Origin: Liolophura sinensis
Lineage: Eukaryota; Mollusca; Polyplacophora; Chitonida; Chitonidae
Assembly (NCBI RefSeq): GCF_032854445.1
Contig: NC_088295.1
Span: forward strand, 77,280,028-77,344,027
Length of the DNA: 64,000 nucleotides
Direction: 5' to 3'
Shown: piece after piece, positions 37,601-48,040 of the stretch
Numbering within the stretch: the stretch's first letter is position 1
Layout: each line of letters opens with the position of its first letter
Position numbers and translations under genes: made by a program
The notes under the pieces: model-generated
Database searches by the model: none
What the model was told of the DNA's origin: nothing
Seen by the model: the letters and a program-made list of their open reading frames with translations, nothing else

Positions 37601-39779
37601 TGCAAGTGATATGCATTTATATACATGTAGAGGGAATATCAGGATATAAATAATAAATAGAATATTGCAGTTAAGGTTGAATACCATAAATATTGTTCTC
37701 ATGAAAGGTAGAAATGATAACCCACTTGATGCTTCACACCTCTCACACGAACAATATTTATTGTATTCAACCTTCACTGTGCAATATCCTAATGTCCTTC
37801 TCTGTTAATACTTCCTGTAGGCCTGTGATGTCCTTCACTGTTAATACTTTCTGTAGGCCTGTACCATATCACTTTTAAAATGAAATAAAGTTATATATTG
37901 GCTCTGTTATTAAAAGAAAACTTTTAACATGCATTACCTGAGAGAAAGTCTCTAAACAGTGAAGATACACAAGGGGACACCAGTGTCTTTTTTCATAAGG
38001 GTAAATGTTGTTGTTACCTGCTACATATAGTGACCTTAACGTGGACACTGCTCGGACCAATGTGACCAAACACAAACTCAGTGAAATTGACACATGAATA
38101 ATTGACCTTATTGTTCTTATAATGTAGGATAAATATTTAACTGTGCTCACAATTTCTTTGATGTATTTTTTATAATAGATGCATATCTAATTTAAGATTA
38201 CAAGTACATGTAATATACTGAATTTGAATTGCCCACTTTGCAGAAGAGGATGCAAAGTCCACAGCTATTGTAGACTCTGTGGGAAAACTGTGTCAGGCTC
38301 ACAACTCTACTACTTCAGATCAGCTGAGACGATTGTTGCAGGCTGATGACTTGGACAGGTAAGATAAAATTACATCAATTCCATTTTGTTAGTTTGTCTG
38401 TTTGGGCTGGCTTCGTGGCCCTTTTGTCTCCGTTTCCCTAAGTTTGTGCGTATTTATCCAGTCTTGGATGTACTTGGTATGTAAATGCTACCAAAAAAGA
38501 GTTTATCAAGAAATCTGTCCTGTGTATTACTTGCAGAAAAGATATCCAAACGACTTGTTTTCGTAACACGTTTACTTGCATGCGAGGAAGGCACAGATAT
38601 TTTGTATTTATATATTTTGTTTATACAGTGCACAGCACAACTTTCACCACGTGGCACTTTACAAAGAGATCTTGTACGACTTCTTGCCAGTGTGTCTGAT
38701 TTCCAGTGTGTCCAGTGTTATTAGCAATATTTACACATTGTCTCAGGAAATATTCAGATGATTGGTTTCAAGTCTTCTATTTAGAAACTTTGTTAATTGC
38801 AAGTTTGTTGTTGTTATTTGCAGTGTCATTAGACGATTAGAGGAACATTCTGTCTTCTTCCCGATTTTCTATGAAGTCATGACAAAGCTATTAGATATTT
38901 TGGGTAAGTGTAAGAACTCCCCTTCTCTTTAATAGCTACCTACACATGCCTCTGAAAGATAGTCCGTGAGCCAGGTAAAGGCTTATGAGTGCTGGACAGT
39001 GAACATCAACGCTAAAAGTGTGTTCATGTTGATGAACAAGGGTCTAGTGTTACTATTCTGTTTTCATCGACAAGGTTTATTGACAACATTTATATTGCCA
39101 GGATAGGGAAACAAGATTACACGTTAAAAAAATGTCTTAAATTTCATTAAATTAAATGTTCTGTTTCAAATTCTAGTAATATATTGGCTGTTACATGTAA
39201 AATTTCTGTTGGCTTTGATTGTCAGCAGCCACGTATTGCTTTCTGTCCTTATGAACATAGGAGAGATTTCAGAAATTAAGTGTGGTCACAGTCTTTTTTG
39301 TTTAATATCAAAATCTAGGACCCACAAGCTAGGATTGACACTTTTAGGCATATCGTGATGGCAAACAATGTAATGAAATGGCTTCCTTTATTCTGTAGTA
39401 TTCATTTTCTGTGAAACACATATATGACATAACAGTCTAAATTGTGAGTCCTGTGTAAGACAGGAGTTCGACAGCATAAATGCCAGTTGCAATGTGTCTT
39501 TAAGTAAGATGTTATAAATAAATATATTTATAACAATCTGCCAAGCCACTGATGACCCCCCCCCCCCCCCCCCCCCACCCAAACCATTCCTCCTGCTTTT
39601 AATCAAACTGTAGTGGTTCAGCATGCCTTCTTACTTGTTACATGTATGTTACAGGATGGTTTAGTACTGGGTGACATTATTATGCATCATACTTACAAAC
39701 ATATTGTTCATTTGCAGGTTTAGAAAAGATGGATCAAGTCATTCCTGCAGTAAGAGCACTGAAACTTTTGGCTGCTTGA
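22683..39779 (+). CDS. CEP70: Centrosomal protein of 70 kDa
   Basis: Nineteen coding exons join without a phase break into 655 residues plus stop (human 597): 22683-22712, 24575-24649, 27113-27212, 27471-27597, 28674-28770, 29664-29837, 30103-30188, 30927-30995, 31338-31434, 32016-32104, 32952-33029, 33614-33725, 34323-34421, 34716-34880, 35285-35425, 37061-37232, 38244-38358, 38824-38903, 39718-39779. Residues about 38-62 hold SWSDVNKSLRHHGLAAVKVL, the N-terminal family motif. Residues about 95-345 are mostly coiled coil. The C-terminus (about 515-655) has DIVSHFQMLFEVPHIAGVFP RMN, SVGKLCQAHN, RRLEEHSVFFPIF and IPAVRALKLL, all aligning with human CEP70. The protein binds gamma-tubulin at the centrosome and supports microtubule organisation and ciliogenesis. 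The start ATG follows CAACA. A possible polyadenylation signal AATAAA lies at 40796. Exon 1, only 10 codons, is the least certain. Confidence 0.95.
23231..23395. mobile_element. Foldback element in CEP70 intron 1
   Basis: The left arm (GTGATGGGTCACGAAAAATTTATCC, CCCAACATTCT) is inverted at the right (AGAATGTTGGGTGGGATAAA, GCCGTCACC). The left arm's CCCAACATTCTCTTTAAGAAT is duplicated internally. Confidence 0.7.
24008..24190 (+). mobile_element. Diverged SINE, head and body
   Basis: It matches the SINE head (GGCCTCTGTGGC, GTGCTAGTGCAGCGCAATGA, CTCACCAATG) and body (TGCGAATGGTCATGGGTTTT). The tail is missing. It lies in CEP70 intron 1. Confidence 0.75.
25163..25428 (+). mobile_element. Full-length tRNA-derived SINE
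   Basis: The head GGGGCCTCCGTGACTCAGTT has an A-box-like stretch, and GAGTTCATGTCC resembles a B box. The body reads GGGAAGGTCTGCCAGCGACC, GGTCATGGGTTTCACC and CCACCATAATGCTGGCC. The tail reads GTGAAATATTCTTGAGTATG, ACACCAATCA and AAATAAATAAATAA. This is the best reference copy of the family here; it lies in CEP70 intron 2. Confidence 0.88.
25928..26130 (+). mobile_element. SINE lacking its 5' end
   Basis: It starts at GTGCAATGACCCAGGAGCC and runs through the body to ACACCAATCAAATTAATAAA. It is diverged, and lies in CEP70 intron 2. Confidence 0.8.
28336..28463. repeat. 50-bp inverted repeat (hairpin) in CEP70 intron 4
   Basis: Arms at about 28337-28387 and 28412-28462 share TTTGTTGTGTAACC and TTTCGTACCAAGTCAAATC in inverted form, about 90 percent identical, around a loop of roughly 24 bp. 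Probably the core or end of a foldback element. Confidence 0.8.
30612..30748. mobile_element. Short foldback element in CEP70 intron 7
   Basis: A perfect 18-bp inverted pair, CTTCTAAAATTTGGGACA at 30622-30639 and its complement at 30720-30737, is extended imperfectly on both sides. About 135 bp, no coding. Confidence 0.75.
32418..32688 (+). mobile_element. SINE with target-site duplication
   Basis: A SINE of the same family (GTTGGTTAGGGCGCTAGCGC, CTCACCAATGCGGTCGCTG, tail CACCAATAAAAATAAATAAA) is flanked by the 14-bp direct repeat TATTTTCTAATGGA at 32404-32417 and 32689-32702. The duplication shows target-primed insertion. Lies in CEP70 intron 10. Confidence 0.88.
33165..33490. repeat. About 24-bp minisatellite in CEP70 intron 11
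   Basis: Repeats share ACATTATTCACTGTTTTGTT with spacing of about 18-26 bp. There are about 12 copies, degenerate at both ends. Confidence 0.82.
35845..36869. mobile_element. Non-autonomous DNA transposon, about 1.0 kb
   Basis: Terminal inverted repeats start GCAGGCAGCGAAATTTGGC at the left and end with its reverse complement at 36869. Diverged inner parts share CGGTTACG and CTAACCGA boxes. The 4-bp direct repeat TTAT flanks it (35841-35844 and 36870-36873). No transposase frame is present. It occupies much of CEP70 intron 15. Confidence 0.78.
37664..37783. mobile_element. Foldback element, about 120 bp, in CEP70 intron 16
   Basis: Inverted arms of about 40 bp share TTGCAGTTAAGGTTGAATAC and AATATTGTTC (complement on the right: GTATTCAACCTTCACTGTGC). 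Confidence 0.78.
39555..39577. repeat. Poly-C tract in CEP70 intron 18
   Basis: An uninterrupted run of about 20 or more C residues follows GATGA and ends at ACCC. Its length is likely unreliable in assembly. Confidence 0.85.
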
Positions 39780-40426
39780 GAAGCGTTAAAGAATGCAGGA
39801 TATCCAAGTTCAGGTGCACCAGTCCAGATTAAAGAAAACCTCGTCTTCATCTTCCATTCATACAGATTGGTTTCTGTAAACAATTTGTTATCATGTGAAA
39901 TTGTAAATTAGAAATGCATGTATGTAAGTTTTTATTTGATACAGTAGGACTATTTATTTATATAATATACACTTATTACAAATCAGTGAAAATATGTGCT
40001 CTTTGGCAGCAATCTTTATCATGAACTTGGTTTGGATCAAGTCTAAATATGATCCAAGTCATTATGAAACCAAAGGCAGGAAATGAGCCACACACTTTAC
40101 AATGTATATGCTACATGGTGCCAATGATGAATCCCCTACATTTTATTTTATATAAATGTGAATGTTTTGTAAGGTGTAGCAGATGTAGAATATTGGTAGC
40201 TCTAGTTGGGAATGTCTGTTTATAAATAGTATTTTGATGCATGGTTTATTATAAACTACATGCAATGCTATTTTAAATAATAATCAAATATCACCTTAAA
40301 ACCAGTTAATTTTTATCTTGGAATTTCAAAATATGGTGTATTGTAGCACTGTACATGTAGGTAGCCCATGTTCAGATAATACCCTTACTAGTACATTCCT
40401 AACGGTTCGAATGTACATATACTAGA

Positions 40427-40498
40427 AAGCCTGAAAATAGGTGCCACTTTCTCCCAGGGTGTTCCAAAAGTACGCCAGGCACCTATTTTCAGGCTTGA
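40427..40498. repeat. Perfect 19-bp inverted repeat downstream of CEP70
   Basis: AAGCCTGAAAATAGGTGCC and its exact complement GGCACCTATTTTCAGGCTT are separated by about 30 bp. It lies between the CEP70 stop and the AATAAA at 40796, so it may be in the 3' UTR and fold in the mRNA. It could equally be a tiny foldback element. Confidence 0.8.
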
Positions 40499-40809
40499 CC
40501 AGTAAGTGTTATATCAACCTGGGCCACTACACTGTGGGTGTGGTGTTAATGGTCCTATGTTCACACCTGTTTCATTTCCAGAAATGAAAAATATACACAT
40601 ACAGAAATATCTGTATTTTTATGAATTTACCATTTTATTATTACCCTAGATAAATATATAGGTAGGCTTATGTGACGAATGAAAACAGCTACTGATTTCA
40701 ACTACAGATTTGTATCATGGTGTCTTAAACTTCTCTGCGCGCACATTTTGGTTACATTTAATAGGGTACAGTACCGATTTTTACAGGAAACGGAAAATAA
40801 ATGAACTGT

Positions 40810-41990
40810 ATTTACTTGCTTGGTTTTGAAGTTTTCTGTGCCCAGTGGATTTGCTGCCGTTACCCGAATTTACAGGCTTTAAACTTTATATAATATACAT
40901 ATATATTGCTAATTTGTGTTCATAAAAATACTGAAATAGGGTTCATTAATGGCGCTTAAAATCAGTAATGAGGCTGGTTTTGTGCATTCTTTCCGCAAAC
41001 AGTCGGTAGTCTCCACTGAGTTACTTCATGAAAGTCCAACCGAAGTTACGAGCTGTCAGGGGTTCGCCATTTAGGTCATTGTTAAAAACGTTACAAGAGT
41101 GACAACAAACATTCAATTTCTTCACCATGTGGTTTGCTGCTTTGTATGCGGAGGTAAAGACAGGTCGTCGAATTACCCTGAGTTGTTTTTTTTTTTTTTG
41201 GTTTTTTTTTCAAATTTGGAGGCAAATTTGACCCTGTGAAAGCTTGTGGGTTTACGTAACGGAAAAATTTTGTACCCACCAAGAACAGCCGCATCTGCTC
41301 TCGCCATTTTTCATCTGAAAGTTACAAGAGTTACCTGTAAGGATACGTCGTCGAAGAACCCTGGAGTTAGTTTTCCCAAAGTTTGCAGACATCTTGACGC
41401 TCAGGAAGGCGTCAATTTACAGAACAGGACGTAAGGATTCAGTACCCACCTAAAACAGCCGCATCTTCTCTGGCTATTTTTCACCTGAAAGTTACGGGAG
41501 GGACTCAAAAGGGGGGAATTAAGCTCTGTCTTCATACCATGCTGGTCCAAAACAGTGTTTCTCACAGCATTTGGAGTATACAAATTTGCACTTAAAATTT
41601 GCCCCAATATCTGAGCGGTTTATTATGTAGTACATGTATATAGTATGTCTAACAAAGATATTAATCCCTAGAATTGCAGCTGCAATTTCCTTTCATGTTT
41701 GTTGCTGTTGCGTTGAGCTTTCCCTTTTTCCAGTAATGGTCTATTTTTTGAACTTCAGTTCCCCATTATCATCAAAGAAGGAATGCCGGTCCACTGGGAT
41801 GTCCTGTTCTTGATAAATTTTACCGGTCATTTATAATGAGGGCAACTTTTTCGTCGGTCACAGTAGGAAGGATGTTTGCTATTCTTCAAATGCCTGATTC
41901 ACTTTTTGTACTCTTCTACATAAACGTAAATTTGTGAAATCACAGAGAAGACTGTTGGAGAGGTGTAAATGTTGTGTTAAATACCTTGTA
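40810..41990. other. Intergenic sequence downstream of CEP70
   Basis: No gene recognised. It contains a diverged tandem duplication with a period near 175-180 bp across 41085-41510. Shared segments are GTACCCACC, AAACAGCCGCATCT and ACCTGAAAGTTAC. Confidence 0.5.
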
Positions 41991-41999
41991 ATCACTACA

Positions 42000-42735
42000 A
42001 AGAACTGGCTCATGGCAAACAGTGGTGCTTTTTGATTTTTTTGCAAGTGCGCAGCGTGTTTCTTGTCCTATCTCCATGCATCTCTTTTAGGTTGACCTGG
42101 TTTTCATGGATCTGATACTTCACATCCAACAACTTTTTCCCTTCCACTGACTCCATCACAGATCTCCCTATCACTGATTTTAGAAGCTCACCCACTGTAT
42201 CATGGACAAGAGTTCCTTCTGTCTGAAAAAAGGCTAGAAACTTCTGTAGTATTGGGGCAATTGACAAGAAGAAGCAAATCTGTATAAAAATTGTTGACTC
42301 CCCTAGTTTCCTACATATTCTCATGTACCGATAATTGAATTCTAGGGTTTTACTAGTGCCTTATTGTCTAGACAGAGTTAATGCATCTTTTTGAAAATAC
42401 CTTCTAACTGCGTCCCAGTTCTTGACTATTCTCTGAACAGCTGGTATTAAGGTCAACCAACGTGACCGCACATGCCTGATAAACATTGTCTTCCAGGTCA
42501 AGATATGAGAGAACGTCCTTCAAATCTTCTCGTCGATATTGCAAACCCGTAGTCCAAATGGCTAGAAGCAATACTTATTATGGTCCCCCATAAATATTTA
42601 ATCCTGCACGAAAAGCATTGTGGGCAACATGGAGATTCCATGGAATAAAAGACAACAGTTCTGGGAATCCAGCTTCTTTCTGTGATCCATGCACCTTTTT
42701 CCATATATTTTATTTACATTTGGCCCATCAGCGGA
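42000..42735 (-). pseudogene. Decayed hAT-like transposase
   Basis: Three pieces in different minus-strand frames run in the order expected of hAT-like transposase-derived proteins: SADGPNVNKIYGKR (about 42700-42735); FPELLSFIPWNLHVAHNAF (about 42610-42670); and FIRHVRSRWLTLIPAVQRI (about 42430-42490), followed by ICFFLSIAPILQKFLAFFQT and VKYQIHENQVNLKE (42040-42300). DGPNVN, NLH..HNAF and RWLTL are the recognisable landmarks. Frameshifts and stops between them show it is dead. The BED zinc finger and dimerisation ends are not seen. Confidence 0.72.
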
Positions 42736-42739
42736 GACT

Positions 42740-44120
42740 CAGGAGTCTAGACATTGCGGTCTGAAAAAAACCTAAGTTGAGGTTGTTTTCTCTACAAGGG
42801 ATTTATCCAAGACAAGTACAGGGTGTATAACTGATGTTGAGGGAAGAGCAGACTTTATGAAATGGCATGACATGCATCTAGCTTATGTTGAATTTTGTTG
42901 TTGCGTAAATCTAGAATTGACCTATGCTTAGTACCTTTTGCATGCCACAATACTTGAGGTATACCACCATATTAACAGCTAATCGATTTACTTCACAATA
43001 TGCAATAAGCCCCATGCAGATAAACACGATGGATCTTGTTTGCACTATTCACTAAGTCTATTGCCTTTACAGTCTTTTTGGTCCAACCAAGACTATTGGA
43101 CCTTTGTTGGTGGAGGCATGATTATCAAGTCTTGACAAAATATTGAAGATCTGGAAATAATCAGTGAGAGCAAAATTTAACATGTATTCTAATAATATTA
43201 AACCAGCGATTCAAAGAAGTGCATTTTTTGAAACCAGTCGACCAGTTTACTTACTTATTTGTGAATGTTAAGGGTTTCATATATACAATGCAAGAACAAA
43301 ATTGATTTTGCTAAAATGGCTCTTCGGTTACAAAACATAGGACTTCTAAAAATGTATGCCTCATTTCTGATACTCAATTATCTAAATTGAGTCAAAAGAG
43401 CATTTGAAGAGGACAAAATCAGAATTTACACTTAAAACTGACTGGGCCTTAATTACTATTCAGTTAACTTCATTGGGGTTGTTTATTAAATGTGTTCAAA
43501 GCACGTACCTGTTAAGTAAACACCTTGACATCCATAACAGCATGGTGTGAAGTCAGCACAATGACATAACCCCAAATTTGTTACAACGGGTAACTCGCAT
43601 AAAAAACATGATACGGTAAATAATGAAAATATCGAAAATTTTAAACAAAACGTGGTAAAATATAGAACATGCTTGCAGGCCTGCTATGGCGGCCACAGTC
43701 GACTGAATCCTCAAGCCTGACTGAACTTAAAACCGATAGATAACAAATCTCTACACTTATGCCGACGTCCACGTTTATATTGTGTACGACTACATAGGCT
43801 ATTTGGAATGCCGACAATAACTTGCAGTTGTCTTCGCATATAGATATAAACGTAAAATACCTCACTCAGTAGAATGATATTTGTTGTGAAGCGGACATGG
43901 GGAGAGAATAATAAACATTGCATTTTAAGATAAACTTATTAAATGTATAGTGTGTACGGAGCAGTAAAATGAACATCGCGGTCTTCTTTTTTTAAGTGTG
44001 CGTTTTTATTTTTTTTTTCAACTAGCAGTCGGAGAAAAACTCCCACAGAAAGAAATCGGGTGGGATTTTTTTTTAAGCAGACGAAAAGAAAAAGGAAACT
44101 CCACAAAAAGATCTCGAACC
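42740..44120. other. Intergenic sequence, no gene seen
   Basis: No recognisable coding, RNA or repeat family; possible flanks of the decayed transposon. Confidence 0.4.
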
Positions 44121-44127
44121 CCAACTT

Positions 44128-44497
44128 AATAAGCCAATCAGATTACGTTTTGCTTCGCGCATCTGTTGAAACCCTCATGTATGAGATACTGTCACTGCCC
44201 GACATAACAATGCCGGACCCCGAGCCAGTGGCTGCGTTAAAGTCATAGATAACCGTAATATCCTTTTGATGTGTTTCTGACTTAGGTCAAATTTATTATG
44301 AACACAGAGCATATGTTGTATTTCTTATGCTTACTTAGGAAAATAAACACAGCCGCACAGCCATTGGCTGATTAACTCGTGGCCCGACTAAGTTATGTCG
44401 GAGCCCGAGATAACAATCCAATGACAGTGTCACATACATGTGCGTTTCAAAAGTGCGAATCGGAACGTAATCCGATTGTCTTATTATGTCGAGGCCC
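44128..44497. mobile_element. Foldback element, about 370 bp
   Basis: The left end (ATAAGCCAATCAGATTACGT, then CATGTATGAGATACTGTCA and CCCGACATAAC) is mirrored by the right end reading inward in complement (ATAAGACAATCGGATTACGT, CATGTATGTGACACTGTCA). The arms are about 75 percent identical over roughly 150 bp. Confidence 0.65.
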
Positions 44498-44499
44498 GA

Positions 44500-47400
44500 G
44501 ATCTTTCTGTGTAAGTCCGTATTGCCAGTGCGGTTGAAAATGCGTTGACAGAGGTTAACTTCAGCGTGTGAAAACTCAGAATCTGAATTCTGGCCGGAGA
44601 TGTAGTGTCATAAAGGGGAACTTGAACGTCGTCCATTTTGGGTTCAAATTGATACAGCAGTATATTTGTCTCTGTGTATCCATGTCGAAAAAGACAGCGA
44701 TTCGATACGAATTGTTAGGTTGTATAGCCCAACCATCCTTCGGTTGGCCAGCAATGACATTACTGGCTGAGGCGTAGGCCTACCGGGCAGTCTTGAGTAA
44801 ACCGTTTTTTCTTCTCTTTTTTTTTTTGGTGTATTTAAAGTCATCATTTTGCTTCTCAGAAGCCCTCTCGATAATCTACTATTTAAACAAACTATGATCT
44901 TATAATTAGGACCAGTAGCTAAATGTGCACACTAATCTTTTAACGGTATTTGGCATAGCCGTTTTTCCATTTTTGATTCAAAACAATGATTAAAAAAAGA
45001 ACGTTTAAAAAACGTCAATCGGGCTATAGGAGAGATTGCACGCCCTGTGTATAGGCCTACGCTTTTACCCATTATTAATTGTTATTATACGCTAATGGGG
45101 GATTCTTGCCATACCCCCCCCCCCCCCCTCACTTTGAAATTAATTCCTACGCCCCTGTATTGACACGTGCAGATCTATCATTTGTATTTGAACATTGTCC
45201 TAGGTGCATGCCAGGCGTCAGCCTCGCTTACTATAAGGATTATTGGCAGCATACATTTGTCTGTCCTATCACTGAGTAACCATGTAACCAATAGTATATA
45301 GTCGGATTTAAATATATGCAGATGCGCCAGTCTATCTTCAAGGCTATTTATATAGGCTGTATATTTATAATTGTGTTAGTGGATTGAAACATACATAATA
45401 TGTATGCTTGTGAGCACAGTACGTCATGTGCCATCATACAGTCAAAAATGCTTCCTTTGTAGAGGTGATATATAAGACCTCGGTTTTAATAAGTTTAGGT
45501 CTCTGGGTCCGCTTGTAGGCTACAGCGCGACTGTATGCTAAGTTTATTGTAACTACCATGGTGACAGATGTTAAAAACATTAGTTGCCTTGTTAGTTACT
45601 GTCATGTTACCTTACAATCGCTTTTGCAAGAGCCCCCATGGGCGTAGAACAGATACGGGTTTTGAAAAACAGATACGGGTTTACGGGAATTTGTGAATTT
45701 AAAGTAAGTTGGGTCAAAGCTGATCGAGTAGTGGATATTTCATAACGTTTAGTGAGCAAACTTGAATAACGTAGTATAGTGATTCACTGAAAGAGAACAA
45801 TGCCATGTCATCATCGACCAAGTTGCCATTGGGCGGTAAAAGATACCCCATGATAGCCCACCCGTTTACACAGTTCATGCATGGGATTTGGTTAGTTGAT
45901 GACAATAAACGAATTTTGGCTGTCGAACGTTTGTTCCACATGTACACGCTGGCCTACGTGTCACACAGTCCAACGTTTGTTCAACAAGTACACGTTAACA
46001 TACATGTCACACGCGAGAAAAGTTCTCCAGTCTTAACCTGCCAAAGATCAGTGGTTTTGCTCTTACACGCTTTCGCGAATAAAACTGTCCGCTATCATAA
46101 AAAAGGAAAAAAAACTCTAGTGTATTCCGGGTATGTGAGCAATTGAATATATTAAAATATTGGTTGGTTTGATACATATGGCTTCCCACGAATACAAAGA
46201 GGTTGGCCCACTTCGCACCTTCTGTCGCCCATGCACAACACAGTCTGGGCCAGACATGCATGATATTGGTGCCACCTGAGGTGGCCAAACCTATTTGGTA
46301 CTAACATGTTTATAGCGTCAAATTTATTAGGTCAAATATAGGGTCAAAGAAGTAAATTAAGACATGATAGCCCTTCAGCAATGTTAGCTTTATCACACAT
46401 TTTGATAAAATGAAAAATCACCCTATAAGGCGTTGCGCAAATTACAAAAAACAAGAGAGACATCAATATATCGAGAACTCTTGGTTAATATATAATAAGA
46501 TCAGTTTAAAAGGGTGGTTTGGATTGGTTAAGAAGCAAAGAAAGCTGCCCATATTTTGTCTATATTTCCTTCCCTGTTAATTACAAGTCAAACCTTTGAT
46601 CCGATTTTTCGACTTTCCATCAATAATACTGGTAATACTTGATTTACCAAGAATCAAGTATGTGAAATTTTGGGCCTTGGTCTAAATCCTTCTCTGGACT
46701 AAGAGGCCAGAGAAGGATTTAGGTCTACCGCAACCCCTCTTAGGCAAAATCCCATGTTGCCTTATGTGCTTGCATGTATTTAGCCGAAAATACGTACATA
46801 TAAGGCTGTTTTTCAAATGCCGTTTTTCACAGATTTACAACATCTTGTTTCTTCTTTCTGTTTTCTTTTCCCAGTGTATGGATAATTTACTATTTAAACT
46901 GCAAAACGATCAAACAGATTTTTAATATTCGTCTTCAGATTTTACAGAATGATCATATGGAGTTAAAGCTTTAAAAAGGGTTCCTAATGTTCTGGAAACT
47001 TTGACATTTTTTTACTACTATCTTTAAAATGGAAAATATATCAGATTTGTGGGCCTTTGTGAGCATATTTAATTAGCTATTCATGTTTACAAAATTTAAA
47101 AGTTTTACACTGGAAAACTAAGCGAGAACTATTCATGTCAGTGTAGGCCTACGCTTATTCCATCCTTTGACTATCTCGAAAACAAAGCGAGATAAAATGA
47201 GCAAAATATCCGGAGGAGGCCCATGTGCGACAAAATTCATCAATGCATTCTCTCCCGCCGCCAGTGAAAATACTAATGGGGTATATCCACCTACCCATAT
47301 AGACCAGTATACGGTGTGTAAAATTGTAATGTGTGTATTGTGCTTTACGAAAAAGTAAAAAAAAGTGTTGAAATTTTAATACCTGAGCAAAACCTACGGC

Positions 47401-48035
47401 ATTGTGTTTAAACCGTAGCCTACTCGAGCCTCTAAGTATTTCACCGTGAGCCTACACTACGGTGGTCGACACTATGTTGGGAGGAAACCGAACAGAATCC
47501 GCCGGTTGCTATAATGTCTTCGCGGTGGGGTGATAAAATATGTTGTTTTTCTTCACATGTATATAATAAATAAAGCCCACAATGTTGGTCTGCTGGTAAA
47601 GGTCTGCACAAGCAGTTGTTTGCAATTTGGAGAAATATTCAAATATTAGCAAAGGCATTAAACATTTAGCAGAGCTAGTCGTGTGTAGACCTATACCTTA
47701 CACGGTAAATCGGATATTAATAACTGGGCAAATCTGGGACTATTAGTCCCAGGTGAAATGAATTTGATGGTCTCGCGAAAAATTTTCGCCGTGACAATTG
47801 TTATTCATATTACTTACGCGTATCGATAAATGTTTTAAATTTTCCATTTTTTATTTAATTACATACATTTCCAGTTTCGTTGGCGTGACGGGAGAACGAC
47901 AAAGACACTGCCACACAACGCACAGGACTGGGTCATCGGCTCATTGCATGGCCTATTTACAATGAATTGCGGAACCAAAATATTACAGATGCAGGCCGTT
48001 CATTGGCTGATGAAGCGAACGTGGCTTTGTGATCT
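44500..48035. other. Intergenic region upstream of STT3B
   Basis: No supported gene. A 113-codon plus frame at 45805-46146 has no known domain. A hairpin lies at 46681-46727. A diverged minus-orientation SINE piece (TGTTGGGAGGAAACCGAACA) is near 47455-47510. A poly-C run sits near 45113. The STT3B promoter should be at the right end. Confidence 0.45.
46681..46727. repeat. Short perfect hairpin
   Basis: CTAAATCCTTCTCTGG and its complement CCAGAGAAGGATTTAG stand about 9 bp apart, extended by one or two pairs each side. No downstream T-run or gene end is evident. Confidence 0.8.
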
Positions 48036-48040
48036 ACAAA

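Noticed and set aside
45805-46146. 113-codon plus frame starting MSSSTKLPLGG
   Set aside because: No recognisable domain, no conserved splice context; kept only as a note in the intergenic entry.
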